Positions 1-11,443 of a DNA stretch of 64,000 nucleotides are shown here, one piece after another (position 1 is the first letter of the stretch; every line of letters starts with the position of its first letter). A program made the translations under genes and the position numbers. The notes beneath the pieces are model-generated. The model made no database searches, was not told the origin of the DNA, and saw only the letters and a list, made by a program, of their open reading frames with translations. The stretch is taken from the NCBI GenBank assembly GCA_030157655.1, contig JAOAUK010000026.1, positions 1 through 64,000 of the forward strand, in the 5' to 3' direction. Source of the DNA: Polynucleobacter sp. (lineage in GTDB: Bacteria > Pseudomonadota > Gammaproteobacteria > Burkholderiales > Burkholderiaceae).

Positions 1-206
<206 letters not shown>

Positions 207-249
207 TTAATACGTTAATGAACCCTTTAATGATACCGCAGCAGGACAA

Positions 250-543
250 ATGAATCTCGAAGACGTTAAGCGCATAGCGCATTTATCCCATTTAGCCATC
301 TCAGAAGATGAGGCTAAGGCAACTCTTGGCCAACTACAAAAAGTATTTAATTTGGTTGAGCAAATGCAGTCAGTCAATACCGATGGTATTGAGCCTTTGG
401 CCCATCCTATTGAGCAAATTATGGCTATTTCACAACCATTACGTGAAGACGTGGTGACGGAAATTGATCAGCGAGATGCTTATATGAAAAATGCACCAGC
501 AGAGCATGATGGATTATTTTTGGTGCCAAAGGTGATCGAATGA
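250..543 (+). CDS. gatC: Asp-tRNA(Asn)/Glu-tRNA(Gln) amidotransferase subunit C
   Basis: GatC-like sequence; followed by gatA with 4-bp overlap. Confidence 0.95.
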   Translation: MNLEDVKRIAHLSHLAISEDEAKATLGQLQKVFNLVEQMQSVNTDGIEPLAHPIEQIMAISQPLREDVVTEIDQRDAYMKNAPAEHDGLFLVPKVIE

Positions 544-2042
544 CCTGGCACACCAAAACTATAAAAGAGCTTGCCACCAGTCTGCAGGCAAAGGAAATCA
601 GTAGCCAAGAGCTGGCAACACTTTTTTTGAATCGGATTTCTAGCGTACCTGAGTTGAATGCATTTGTTGACCTTAACGAAGAGCAAACAATGCGTGAAGC
701 CAAGTTTGCAGATGAGCAGTTGGCAAAAGGCAGTCAGCCATTATTAATGGGTGTGCCCGTTGCGCACAAAGATGTGTTTGTAACTAAACACTGGAAAACA
801 ACTGCCGGCTCAAAAATCTTGACCAATTACATTAGTCCATTTGATGCACATGTGGTTGCAGAGTTGGGCACGAATGGCGCTGGTATGGTTTGCTTGGGCA
901 AGGTAAACATGGATGAGTTTGCAATGGGCTCAACAAATGAGAGCTCATATGCTGGTGCCGCAAAAAACCCATGGAACATAGATAGAGTTCCTGGCGGCTC
1001 ATCTGGCGGCTCAGCAATTGCAGTAGCTGCTGGTTTGTCTCCAGCTGCTACAGGTACTGATACTGGTGGATCAATCAGGCAGCCGGCATCTCTATGCGGA
1101 ATTACGGGTATTAAGCCGACTTATGGAAAGGTGTCTCGCTTTGGCATGATTGCCTATGCATCTTCATTAGACCAAGCCGGGCCTATGGCAAAAACGGCAG
1201 AGGATTGCGCAATTATGTTGAACGTCATGGCGGGGCACGATGCCAAAGACTCAACAAGCTTAGATAAAGCCAAAGAAGATTACACAAAAAATCTTGGGAA
1301 GACGTGGACGGGTGAAGCCGGATTATCTTTAAAAGGCTTAAGAGTTGGATTGCCAAAAGAGTATTTTGGCGATGGACTTAGCTCAGATGTTCGCAAGGCG
1401 GTAGAGTCTGCTATTGAACAGTTTAAAAAGATGGGTGCTGAATGTGTGCCTGTGACTCTGCCTAAAACAGAGTTATCAATTCCTGTTTATTACGTGATTG
1501 CGCCAGCTGAAGCGTCAAGCAATCTAAGCCGTTTCGATGGCGTGCGTTACGGTCGTCGCGCAGAGAAATATGATGATTTATTGGACATGTACAAGCGATC
1601 AAGATCCGAAGGTTTTGGTGCAGAAGTAAAGCGCAGAATCATGATTGGAACTTATGTACTGTCTCACGGTTATTACGATGCTTATTATTTGAAGGCCCAG
1701 CGTATTCGCAGAATCATTGCACAAGATTTTCAAAATGCATTTGAATCGTGCGACATTATTGCTGGCCCTGTTGCGCCTACTGTTGCTGGAAAAGTTGGCG
1801 AAAAAGTTTCAGACCCAACGCAAATGTATTTAGAAGATATTTATACGCTTTCACCAAATTTGGCGGGCTTACCAGCAATGAGTATGCCTTGCGGTTTTGG
1901 CGACAATGAAATGCCAGTAGGCATTCAATTAATTGGTAATTATTTTGCAGAAGCAAAGCTTCTACAAGTTGCCCATGCTTATCAGTTAGAAACTGACTGG
2001 CATAAGGCGCAATCACCATTCGCCAAGAAAGGTGGTTTGTGA
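540..2042 (+). CDS. gatA: Asp-tRNA(Asn)/Glu-tRNA(Gln) amidotransferase subunit A
   Basis: Amidase signature [32 protein letters not shown]. Confidence 0.97.
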   Translation: MTWHTKTIKELATSLQAKEISSQELATLFLNRISSVPELNAFVDLNEEQTMREAKFADEQLAKGSQPLLMGVPVAHKDVFVTKHWKTTAGSKILTNYISPFDAHVVAELGTNGAGMVCLGKVNMDEFAMGSTNESSYAGAAKNPWNIDRVPGGSSGGSAIAVAAGLSPAATGTDTGGSIRQPASLCGITGIKPTYGKVSRFGMIAYASSLDQAGPMAKTAEDCAIMLNVMAGHDAKDSTSLDKAKEDYTKNLGKTWTGEAGLSLKGLRVGLPKEYFGDGLSSDVRKAVESAIEQFKKMGAECVPVTLPKTELSIPVYYVIAPAEASSNLSRFDGVRYGRRAEKYDDLLDMYKRSRSEGFGAEVKRRIMIGTYVLSHGYYDAYYLKAQRIRRIIAQDFQNAFESCDIIAGPVAPTVAGKVGEKVSDPTQMYLEDIYTLSPNLAGLPAMSMPCGFGDNEMPVGIQLIGNYFAEAKLLQVAHAYQLETDWHKAQSPFAKKGGL

Positions 2043-3508
2043 TGAAGTGGGAAGTTGTTATTGGCATGGAAACACATGCACAGCTAAGAACAAACTCAAA
2101 AATTTTTAGCGGGGCATCAATTAATTTTGGTGCAGAACCAAATCGTCAAGCCTGCGCGGTTGATTTGGCATTGCCTGGCGTGCTGCCTGTTTTAAATAAA
2201 GAGGCAGTAGCTCACGCAATCCGATTTGGTTTGGCTGTAGGTGCGCATGTTGCACCATTTAGTGTCTTTGCTCGCAAAAACTACTTTTACCCAGATTTGC
2301 CTAAAGGCTATCAAATTAGTCAATTTGAAATTCCGGTAGTTCAAGGTGGCAAGGTCAATATTGTTTTGGATGGTGTTGCAAAGACCGTTCAATTGACGAG
2401 AGCGCATCTTGAAGAGGATGCAGGTAAGTCTTTGCATGAAGACTTCCGGGGGCCACATGGTGAGCCATCTAGCGGTATAGATCTCAATAGAGCGGGTACA
2501 CCTTTATTAGAGATAGTGACAGAGCCAGATATGCGAAGTGCAGCAGAAGCTGTTGCTTATGCAAAGGCATTGCACAGTCTAGTTGTTTGGTTGGGGGTTT
2601 GTGACGGCAATATGCAAGAAGGCTCTTTCCGTTGTGATGCCAACGTGTCTGTGCGACCTGAGGGGCAAGTTGAGTTTGGTACGCGCTGCGAAATTAAAAA
2701 TCTGAATTCTTTTAGATTCTTAGAAGAAGCAATTCAGTATGAGGTTCGCAGACAAATAGAATTAATTGAAGATGGCGGCAGAGTCATTCAAGAAACTCGT
2801 TTATACGATCCGGATAAAAAAGAAACGCGAAGCATGCGTAGTAAAGAGGATGCAAACGATTATCGCTACTTCCCCGACCCAGATTTATTGCCGCTGGTTA
2901 TTTCTGAAGAGTGGATTGCTAAAGAACGCGCCGAAATGACTGAGCTACCTGCTCAGAAGTCTGAGCGTTGGCAAGCAGATTTTGGTTTGTCGGCATATGA
3001 CTGCCAAGTATTGACTCAAGAAAAAGCCACGGCTGATTTTTATGAAGAGTTGGTTAAGCAATTAAATAAAGATCATGCAAAGGCGGCGGCAAATTTAATG
3101 GCTGGAGAGTTTGCATCAGCTCTTAACAAAGAAGGTATTAGCGCCGATCAATCGCCATTAAATCCACAACAAATTGGAAAGCTAATTCAGCGTATAGCTG
3201 ATGGAACTATTTCTAATAAGATTGCTAAAGAAATATTTGCTGTGATGTGGGATGAGAAGGCTGCAGACATTGACGCGGTTGATCGAATCATCGAAGCTAA
3301 GGGGCTTAAGCAAATTAGCGATAGTGGCGCATTAGAGGCAATCATTGATCAGGTTTTATCCGCTAATCAAAAATCAGTTGAAGAATTTAAGGCGGGTAAA
3401 GATAAGGCTTTTAATGCTTTGATTGGCCAAATTATGAAGGCCACTCAAGGTAAAGCAAATCCACAACAAGTTAATAAATTATTAACAGACAAGTTGAGCA
3501 AATCATGA
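2042..3508 (+). CDS. gatB: Asp-tRNA(Asn)/Glu-tRNA(Gln) amidotransferase subunit B
   Basis: [13 protein letters not shown]...[14 protein letters not shown] GatB motifs; start overlaps gatA stop. Confidence 0.97.
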   Translation: MKWEVVIGMETHAQLRTNSKIFSGASINFGAEPNRQACAVDLALPGVLPVLNKEAVAHAIRFGLAVGAHVAPFSVFARKNYFYPDLPKGYQISQFEIPVVQGGKVNIVLDGVAKTVQLTRAHLEEDAGKSLHEDFRGPHGEPSSGIDLNRAGTPLLEIVTEPDMRSAAEAVAYAKALHSLVVWLGVCDGNMQEGSFRCDANVSVRPEGQVEFGTRCEIKNLNSFRFLEEAIQYEVRRQIELIEDGGRVIQETRLYDPDKKETRSMRSKEDANDYRYFPDPDLLPLVISEEWIAKERAEMTELPAQKSERWQADFGLSAYDCQVLTQEKATADFYEELVKQLNKDHAKAAANLMAGEFASALNKEGISADQSPLNPQQIGKLIQRIADGTISNKIAKEIFAVMWDEKAADIDAVDRIIEAKGLKQISDSGALEAIIDQVLSANQKSVEEFKAGKDKAFNALIGQIMKATQGKANPQQVNKLLTDKLSKS

Positions 3509-4110
3509 CACAAACAGAAACTAATTTGATTGAGCAACAAGAGCGTGAGGCATTGGTTGCTGAATGGCTTAAAGCTACGCCAGGCTTTTTTGAAAGGCAC
3601 GCGAATCTTTTATCTGAAATTCAGTTAAAAAATCCGCATGGCGACAGAGCGATTTCTTTGCAAGAGCGTCAATTAGGAGTGTTGCGCCAACAAAATCAAG
3701 CTTTAAATCAACGTTTATCGGAGATGCTTAGATTTGGCAGTCAAAATGACAAAACACAAGGGTTGATGATTTCTTGGCTAAAGAGTTTGTTGTTGGCTAA
3801 AGCAGAGCTTGATGTTAGGTCTGCCATAGCTGATGGTTTGGCAACTGTATTTGGGATTGAGCTAGTTAAGTTGGTTGACGGTCAAGAGCTCCCTGGTTAT
3901 TGCGGTAACGCAGGCGAGGCGGGCGATGCATTGAAGCAGCATTTAAATGATGAGGTAAAAAGTTTGGCTGTCATTAATTTGCCAAGTGTTAATGCTCAAC
4001 TAGTATTGGCAAGTCATCATTCAGAAAAATTTACAGCTGATATGGGTAGCGTTTACTTAGACCAAATTGGCGAATTAGCTTCAGCAGCAATTAGTAGATC
4101 TAAGGAATAG
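3505..4110 (+). CDS. DUF484 family protein
   Basis: [39 protein letters not shown] is DUF484-like; directly upstream of xerC as commonly seen. Confidence 0.85.
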   Translation: MTQTETNLIEQQEREALVAEWLKATPGFFERHANLLSEIQLKNPHGDRAISLQERQLGVLRQQNQALNQRLSEMLRFGSQNDKTQGLMISWLKSLLLAKAELDVRSAIADGLATVFGIELVKLVDGQELPGYCGNAGEAGDALKQHLNDEVKSLAVINLPSVNAQLVLASHHSEKFTADMGSVYLDQIGELASAAISRSKE

Positions 4111-4119
4111 GGTTAAGAC

Positions 4120-5079
4120 ATGAATGAAAGCCTCGCGGAGGAGTACCTGCGCGAACTTCATGTTCTACGACAGGTATCAAAGCACACGATAGCTGCTTAT
4201 AAGAAAGATATCGACTATTTGCTAAGTCGCTTGCATGAATCTAGTTTGAAATTATCAGATTTAAGTTCAGATCAGGTTCGAAATTGGGTGGCAAAGCTAC
4301 ATTCAGAGGGGCGGGCCCCCAGAAGTATTGCGAGAACATTGTCTGCGTGGCGTGGTTTCTACTTATGGCTAGCTAATCATAAGGGGCTAGTAAAAACAAA
4401 TCCCTTGAGTGATGTTCGGGCACCCAAAAGAGCTAAGCCATTGCCTAAGGCCCTTTCTGTTGAAAATGCGATTAACTTGGTTGAAAGCGCCAATCAAGAA
4501 GCCATCCAGAATGATTTATTTTTAAGGTCTAGAGATCGAGCAATTGTTGAGTTGTTGTATTCCTCAGGCTTGCGACTGTCTGAATTAATTGGCGTTGATT
4601 TATCACCCGTCGACTCAAAAGAATATTCATCAGCAGGTTGGATTGATTTTGAGGCTGGCGAGGTGATGGTGTTAGGTAAGGGTAAAAAAAGAAGAACGGT
4701 GCCAGTTGGAAATGCGGCGGTTAAAGCTTTAAGAGAGTGGATGGCAGTTAGAGCTGACCACATTAAAAATGAACAAGACGGCGCTCAAGCTTTATTCATT
4801 AACAAGCAAGGCAAAAGAGTTTCTGCGAGAACCATTCAAAAACATTTGGCGGAGTTAGCCATTAAGGCTGGTTTGCCTACCCATGTGCACCCACACATGC
4901 TAAGACACAGCTTTGCTAGCCACGTTTTACAATCATCGGGTGATTTGCGTGCGGTGCAAGAAATGCTTGGTCATGCAAGCATTACTAGTACGCAAATATA
5001 TACAGCTTTGGATTTTCAGCATTTAGCGCAAGCATATGATTTGGCGCACCCCAGAGCTAAAAATAAGAAGAGTCAATAA
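4120..5079 (+). CDS. xerC: Tyrosine recombinase XerC
   Basis: Catalytic motifs LLYSSGLRLSEL, HPHMLRHSFASH, LGHASITSTQIY. Confidence 0.95.
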   Translation: MNESLAEEYLRELHVLRQVSKHTIAAYKKDIDYLLSRLHESSLKLSDLSSDQVRNWVAKLHSEGRAPRSIARTLSAWRGFYLWLANHKGLVKTNPLSDVRAPKRAKPLPKALSVENAINLVESANQEAIQNDLFLRSRDRAIVELLYSSGLRLSELIGVDLSPVDSKEYSSAGWIDFEAGEVMVLGKGKKRRTVPVGNAAVKALREWMAVRADHIKNEQDGAQALFINKQGKRVSARTIQKHLAELAIKAGLPTHVHPHMLRHSFASHVLQSSGDLRAVQEMLGHASITSTQIYTALDFQHLAQAYDLAHPRAKNKKSQ

Positions 5080-6284
5080 TGCATGCAAGTATCGTATTAA
5101 AGCCCGGTAAAGAGCGCCCAGTAATGAGGCGTCACCCATGGGTTTATTCAAACGCCATCGATCGATTTGGGGGCAAGGTATATCCTGGCTCAACTGTTCA
5201 TGTACTCAACCACGAAGGCAAATTTCTTGCCAAGGGGTTATATAGCCCAAGCTCGCAAATTAGAGTGCGCATTTTGACTTGGGATGAGAGCCAGGTTATT
5301 GATCATGCGTTCTTTAAGGGGCGCATTTCAAAAGCCATTGAGCATCGTGTGCAGTGGGTTAAAAACACCAATGCAATACGTTTAATTTTTGGTGAGAGCG
5401 ATGGCTTGCCCGGCTTGGTTGTTGATCAATATGCTGACACACTGGTGTGCCAATTTTTATTTGTAGGCATGGAGCACTGGAAGGAAGCGATTGTTCAGGC
5501 ATTGGTTAAGCAAACCAACTGCAAAAGAATTGTGGAGAGATCTGATGCTGCAGTTCGAGCCAGGGAAGGTTTGGAGCCACATGTTGGAGTTCTCTTTGGC
5601 GAGATGCCTGATGCACCAATTGAGGTGAATGAGTGCGGTGTTTTGTATAGCGTTGATGTTTTAAATGGACATAAAACAGGCTTTTATGTGGACCAAAGAG
5701 ATAGCAGAGATTTACTAAGCCAGTTAGCAAAAGACAAAGAAGTTCTAAATATGTTTTGCTACACAGGCGGCTTTTCTTTGGCAGCATTAAAGGGTGGTGC
5801 CAAGCATGTAACCTCAGTTGATTCGTCTGGTGAGGCATTGGCCATGGCGCAAAAGCAAATGGCTTTGAATGGTTTTGATGCCAGTCGGGCAACTTGGCTG
5901 GACTCTGATGCGTTTGCAGTTTTGACCCAGCTTAGAAAAGACGGTAAGCAGTTTGACATCGTTGTTTTAGACCCGCCGAAATTTGCACCATCATCACATC
6001 ATTTAGATAAAGCGTTGCGCGCATATAAAGAAATTAATCGCGCAGGAATGCAGTTATTAAAGCCGGGCGGTTTATTGTTTACATTCTCATGCTCTGGCGC
6101 GGTTGACTCTGCATTGTTTGAAAAAACTGTTGCTATGGCTAGCGCTGAGGCGATGACTCATTCAGGCGATTCATCAATGGATTTCCGTTTAATGAAGCGA
6201 CTGTCCTCGGGCGAAGACCACCCTTTATTAACAAGCTTTCCCGAGGGCGACTATCTCAAGGGCTTAATGCTTCAAAGGGCGTAG
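5079..6284 (+). CDS. Class I SAM-dependent rRNA methyltransferase (RlmI-like, PUA domain)
   Basis: GHKTGFYVDQRDSR, NMFCYTGGFSLAAL, VLDPPKFAPS motifs. Confidence 0.9.
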   Translation: MHASIVLKPGKERPVMRRHPWVYSNAIDRFGGKVYPGSTVHVLNHEGKFLAKGLYSPSSQIRVRILTWDESQVIDHAFFKGRISKAIEHRVQWVKNTNAIRLIFGESDGLPGLVVDQYADTLVCQFLFVGMEHWKEAIVQALVKQTNCKRIVERSDAAVRAREGLEPHVGVLFGEMPDAPIEVNECGVLYSVDVLNGHKTGFYVDQRDSRDLLSQLAKDKEVLNMFCYTGGFSLAALKGGAKHVTSVDSSGEALAMAQKQMALNGFDASRATWLDSDAFAVLTQLRKDGKQFDIVVLDPPKFAPSSHHLDKALRAYKEINRAGMQLLKPGGLLFTFSCSGAVDSALFEKTVAMASAEAMTHSGDSSMDFRLMKRLSSGEDHPLLTSFPEGDYLKGLMLQRA

Positions 6285-6335
6285 CTAAGAAGCAATCATT
6301 GCTTCATAATTAAAAGATTAAACAAGGATCTAAGC

Positions 6336-7403
6336 ATGGCACTAATACCAGTAACAATTCTGTCGGGATTTTTAGGCAGTGGAAAAACCACTTTGCTAAA
6401 GCATATTCTTCACGAGAATCATGGCAACAAAATTGCTGTTATTGAGAATGAGTTTGGAGAAGAAAATATCGATAACGATATTTTGGTTCAAGACAGCAAT
6501 GAGCAAATTGTTCAAATGAGCAATGGTTGTGTTTGTTGCACGATTCGCGGTGACTTGGTTGATGCGCTGAATGATTTATTTGAGCAACGCAAAGACAAAA
6601 AAATACAATTTGATAGAGTTGTGATTGAGACAACGGGCGTTGCCAATCCTGGTCCTGTAGCTCAGACTTTTTTCATGGATGATGAAATTGCTAGTCATTA
6701 CATACTTGATGCGGTGGTTACGCTAGTCGATGCTAAGCACGGCAATCAGCAGTTGGATAAGCATGAAGAGGCTCAACAACAAGTTGGATTTGCTGATCGT
6801 ATTTTTATTACTAAAACAGACTTGGTTAGCGCTAATGCCGTTGATGCATTGAAACATCGTTTAATGCACATGAACCCACGAGCACCTATCACTGGAATTA
6901 CACAAGGCTCAGTTCCTTTGGATCAAGTACTTGATTTAAGAGGTTTTAACCTTAACGATAAATTAGAGATTGACCCACATTTCTTGGAACAAGACGACCA
7001 CGATCACACAAATTGTGGTCATGACCATCATGAGCATGGGCCAGATTGCAACCATGATCATCACCATGGTCAGCCTCAGGCAGTTCAATTTGTGCGAAAA
7101 AGCCATACTGACAAAATTCAATCATTTGTTTTTAAGAGTGATCGACCTTTTGATTCGCAAAAACTAGAGGATTTTTTGGGTGGGATCCTGTCTGTTTTTG
7201 GGGCTAAGATGTTGAGATATAAGGGAGTTTTGTACATCAAAGGCGGCCCTCGCAAAGTCATTATTCAAGGTGTTCATGAAATGATGGGGTCTGACTTAGG
7301 GGCTCCTTGGGGCAAAGAAAAGAAAGAAACCAGAATGGTCTTTATAGGCACAGACTTACCTAAAGATGTTTTATTGGGTGGTTTAGAAACATGTTTGGTG
7401 TAA
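6336..7403 (+). CDS. CobW/G3E-family GTPase (COG0523), putative zinc metallochaperone
   Basis: GFLGSGKTTLL Walker A, GCVCC CxCC motif, His-rich linker DDHDHTNCGHDHHEHGPDCNHDHHHG. Confidence 0.93.
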   Translation: MALIPVTILSGFLGSGKTTLLKHILHENHGNKIAVIENEFGEENIDNDILVQDSNEQIVQMSNGCVCCTIRGDLVDALNDLFEQRKDKKIQFDRVVIETTGVANPGPVAQTFFMDDEIASHYILDAVVTLVDAKHGNQQLDKHEEAQQQVGFADRIFITKTDLVSANAVDALKHRLMHMNPRAPITGITQGSVPLDQVLDLRGFNLNDKLEIDPHFLEQDDHDHTNCGHDHHEHGPDCNHDHHHGQPQAVQFVRKSHTDKIQSFVFKSDRPFDSQKLEDFLGGILSVFGAKMLRYKGVLYIKGGPRKVIIQGVHEMMGSDLGAPWGKEKKETRMVFIGTDLPKDVLLGGLETCLV

Positions 7404-7514
7404 TCTAGCGGGATTAGAGTAGAATTCCGCGCCCAGAGGCATTTATAAGTTAAGTAATATTTGGGCGTCGTGGAGTACGGCGTTATAAGACTAAAAGTCC
7501 CGAAAGGACATGAA

Positions 7515-7931
7515 ATGAGCAAGAAACCATTGACCGAAGCAGATTTGTTAAAAATGTCTGAAAAAGACTACATGAATGCTGCTCAGTTAGAGTTTTTTAA
7601 AACTAAGCTATTAGCATTGAAGGCCGATCTTTTGATGCATGCTAATGAAACAACTGAGCATTTGCGTGAGAATGTTTTGGTTCCTGATCCGGCTGACCGC
7701 GCAACGATTGAAGAAGAGCACGCGCTAGAGTTGCGTACCCGTGATCGTGAACGCAAGCTTTTGAAGAAAGTAGAGCAATCTCTTTTGAGCATTGAATCTG
7801 GTGAGTATGGTTGGTGTGAAGAAACTGGCGAGCCAATTGGTATCCCGCGTTTATTAGCCAGACCTACTGCTAATTTATCTCTAGAGGCTCAAGAGCGTCG
7901 TGAGTTGCGTCAGAAGTTATTTGGCAACTAA
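7515..7931 (+). CDS. dksA: RNA polymerase-binding transcription factor DksA (lacks Cys4 zinc finger)
   Basis: MSKKPLTEADLLKMSEKDYMN...GEYGWCEETGEPIGIPRLLARPTANLSLEA; start ATG 7515 chosen over the longer ORF. Confidence 0.92.
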   Translation: MSKKPLTEADLLKMSEKDYMNAAQLEFFKTKLLALKADLLMHANETTEHLRENVLVPDPADRATIEEEHALELRTRDRERKLLKKVEQSLLSIESGEYGWCEETGEPIGIPRLLARPTANLSLEAQERRELRQKLFGN

Positions 7932-7950
7932 TTCTTAGCAGGTTTGCGAA

Positions 7951-8310
7951 GTGACAAAGTCACTGAAACTAATTTCAATTGCATTACTCCTTTGCATTGG
8001 GCTTTTACAAGCCCAGTGGCAGGGCTTTGCTCATGCGATTGAGCATGCACACCATGTGGAGTTCGCTGCCCCTTTTGAATTAAATGATCATCAGACTCAA
8101 AGCAATCACTTTGCTGCACAAGAAAAAGATTTTCATCACTGCGCCGCCTACGATTCTCTAACTCTGGCGCATGCATTAGCGGCGGCACCTGAAGCCAACT
8201 TGCTGAGTCATGCCAAGCATGTTGCTGAAAAGTTTTACGAGTCACAACAAGCCTCAATAGAAGCCTATAGCGCTTTTGATGCCAGAGGCCCTCCCAACAG
8301 TCACGCTTAA
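7951..8310 (+). CDS. Small secreted His-rich protein of unknown function
   Basis: N-terminal signal-like hydrophobic segment, many His (AHAIEHAHHVE, HHCA), GTG start; sits before a TonB receptor. Confidence 0.65.
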   Translation: MTKSLKLISIALLLCIGLLQAQWQGFAHAIEHAHHVEFAAPFELNDHQTQSNHFAAQEKDFHHCAAYDSLTLAHALAAAPEANLLSHAKHVAEKFYESQQASIEAYSAFDARGPPNSHA

Positions 8311-8319
8311 ACACCTTGT

Positions 8320-8339
8320 GCCAGCCAAGCTGGCGTTTT
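8320..8339 (+). terminator. GCCAGC-CAA-GCTGGC hairpin followed by GTTTTG; possible terminator/attenuator
   Basis: Perfect 6-bp inverted repeat with short T tract between 8310 and 8361. Confidence 0.4.
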
Positions 8340-8360
8340 GCGTATTGTTAGGAGATTTAC

Positions 8361-10403
8361 ATGAAAGTATTGAAACGTACCGCCGTTGCGGCGGCGGTTT
8401 TGTTGGTGATTGCTAATCAAGCAAGCTTTGCTCATCAAACATTAGATGCGGTTGTGGTGACTGCTAACCCATTAGGCAGTGATATTAATGATCTCGTTGC
8501 GCCTGTGAGTGTTTTGCGCGGTGATGAACTTGCTAAAAAGCAAAGCAGCACCTTAGGCGAGACGCTTAATCATTTGCCAGGTATTAGCTCAACTAACTTT
8601 GGACCAAACTCTAGTCGTCCTGTTATACGCGGGTTAGATGGCGATCGAGTGCGCATCATGAACAATGGTGGCGCGAGCCTAGATGTTTCATCTTTATCTG
8701 CAGACCATGCTGTTGCTATCGATCCATTGTTGGTTGAGCAAATAGAGGTGGTGCGTGGGCCAGCGGCACTTCAGTATGGCGGTAGTGCAATTGGTGGTGC
8801 GGTGAACATCATTGATAACCGTATACCAAGGTCTCCAATTAATGGTGTTGATGGCCGAGCTGAGTTTCGTGCGGGTGGCCCAGAGATGGAAAGAGCTGGC
8901 GCCGCACTCTTAAATACAGGTGATGGCAAGTTCGCGATACACGCCGATGCTGCATATCGAAAGACAGATAACTTGCGCATACCTGGAAATGTACTTAGGT
9001 CTAATGCAATAAAAGAGGGGTCAAAATTGCTGAACTCCAACTCTGACCAGCAGTCTGGGTCAGTGGGCGCATCACTAACTTCCGAACATGGTTATGCGGG
9101 GTTGTCACTAGACACATATCGCAATGATTACGGTACAAGTCTTTTTGAGGGAGCTGATCCTACGCGCATCAAAATGCAGCAAGATAGAGCGACCTTTGCA
9201 GTAGAGCAAAGAAACTTGGATGGTAAGTTAGGATTTATTAGTTCGCTACATGGTTCGATATCTCACACAGATTACAAGCATGATGAATTAGCTGGTTCTG
9301 CAATTAAGGCCACTTTCAAAAATAAAGGTTGGGAAGGGCACTTTGGTGGAACTTTAGTACCCATCAATACAGCCTTTGGTCAATTAAAAGGTGCGTGGGG
9401 AATACAGGCATCTAGTAGCCAGCTAAGATTTGCGGCAGCAGAAGACGGCGGAGAAGAGCCCTTGGTGCCCAATGCAGATACAAGTACGAAGGCTCTTTAT
9501 ATATTTGAAGAGCTTGCTGTTAGCAAGGGTAGAGCTATCAATCTAGGGGCTCGCATTGAGGATGTCAGGGTTAAGGCGGTCGCTGGAAATGAAAACGCAA
9601 ACTCTGAATCAGGTCAGAAGAAATTCAAACCGTTTTCTACATCATTGGGCTATCGCCAGGGGCTAAATAGCCTATGGACTGCAACATCGAACCTCTCATA
9701 CACAGAGCGTGCGCCAACTTACTATGAGCTGTTTTCTAACGGGCATCACCATGCAACCGGCATGGAGGAGCAAGGAAACCCTGATCAAAAAATGGAAAAG
9801 GGCACAACACTAGATTTAGCGCTTACTTATAAAACAGCAGAGTCAAAAACTAGATTGGGTGCATTTGTGACAGAGTTCTCAAACTTTATAGGGCTGAAAG
9901 ATTCTGGAGTTTTATCTGCAGATGGCGATCCAATTTATAACTTCGAAGGAATCAAGGCTCGTTTATATGGCTTGGAAGCGGATGGTCGCTTTCCGTTGTT
10001 CAAAGGTGTTTTTACCAAGGCAGGTCAGATTGATTTGAGTTGGAAAGCGGACTATGTGCGCGGAGTAAATCGCACAACAGGTGGATCCTTGCCAAGGATT
10101 GCGCCATTGCGTTTAGACACCGCACTCATTTATACAGAAGGTAGATACTCAAGTCAGTTGGATGTGCGCTATGCCGCTTCCCAAAACCGCTATGACGATA
10201 GCTTGGGGGCGACGCCAAGTTACACAATGGTTGGCATGGGCGCATCTTATAAAACTGTCATTCAGGGATTTAAGTCCGCCTATTGGTTTGTTCGTGTAGA
10301 TAACTTGACTAATGAGGTTGCTCGTAACGCCTCATCAGTAATGCGCGATGTTGCCATGGTGGGCTCAAGAAGTTTGCGAGCGGGACTTAGAGCTTCATTC
10401 TAA
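8361..10403 (+). CDS. TonB-dependent receptor, ZnuD-like (putative zinc uptake)
   Basis: LDAVVVTANPL TonB box/plug, RGLDGDRVRIMNNG, LPGISSTNFGPNSSRPVIRG, His-rich loop SNGHHHATGMEEQGNP, C-terminal aromatic F. Confidence 0.88.
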   Translation: MKVLKRTAVAAAVLLVIANQASFAHQTLDAVVVTANPLGSDINDLVAPVSVLRGDELAKKQSSTLGETLNHLPGISSTNFGPNSSRPVIRGLDGDRVRIMNNGGASLDVSSLSADHAVAIDPLLVEQIEVVRGPAALQYGGSAIGGAVNIIDNRIPRSPINGVDGRAEFRAGGPEMERAGAALLNTGDGKFAIHADAAYRKTDNLRIPGNVLRSNAIKEGSKLLNSNSDQQSGSVGASLTSEHGYAGLSLDTYRNDYGTSLFEGADPTRIKMQQDRATFAVEQRNLDGKLGFISSLHGSISHTDYKHDELAGSAIKATFKNKGWEGHFGGTLVPINTAFGQLKGAWGIQASSSQLRFAAAEDGGEEPLVPNADTSTKALYIFEELAVSKGRAINLGARIEDVRVKAVAGNENANSESGQKKFKPFSTSLGYRQGLNSLWTATSNLSYTERAPTYYELFSNGHHHATGMEEQGNPDQKMEKGTTLDLALTYKTAESKTRLGAFVTEFSNFIGLKDSGVLSADGDPIYNFEGIKARLYGLEADGRFPLFKGVFTKAGQIDLSWKADYVRGVNRTTGGSLPRIAPLRLDTALIYTEGRYSSQLDVRYAASQNRYDDSLGATPSYTMVGMGASYKTVIQGFKSAYWFVRVDNLTNEVARNASSVMRDVAMVGSRSLRAGLRASF

Positions 10404-10424
10404 GTACTTGTAGAGCTGATTTGA

Positions 10425-10447
10425 GGGGTGCTTCGGCGCCCCTTTTT
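10425..10447 (+). terminator. Rho-independent terminator
   Basis: GGGGTGC-TTCG-GCGCCCC stem (one G-U) then TTTTT. Confidence 0.85.
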
Positions 10448-10500
10448 GCTTTTTAACGGCACTTTTTAAAAAAAGTGTTGTTTTGGTCTTAAAAATATAG

Positions 10501-11436
<936 letters not shown>

Positions 11437-11443
11437 TTGATAC

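Noticed and set aside
5506-5892. 128-aa minus-strand ORF inside the rRNA methyltransferase gene
   Set aside because: Fully antisense to a well-supported conserved gene; no recognisable family
6289-6305. GAAGCAA-TCA-TTGCTTC palindrome before the G3E GTPase, considered as Zur box or terminator
   Set aside because: Not similar to Zur box consensus and has no T run; function unsupported
6970-7167. + strand alternative-frame ORF in the CobW-like gene
   Set aside because: Arises from the His-codon-rich linker read out of frame
7928-8314. 128-aa minus-strand ORF antisense to the His-rich protein gene
   Set aside because: No signal or domain pattern; low-complexity composition typical of a shadow ORF; the + strand frame has a signal peptide and fits the operon
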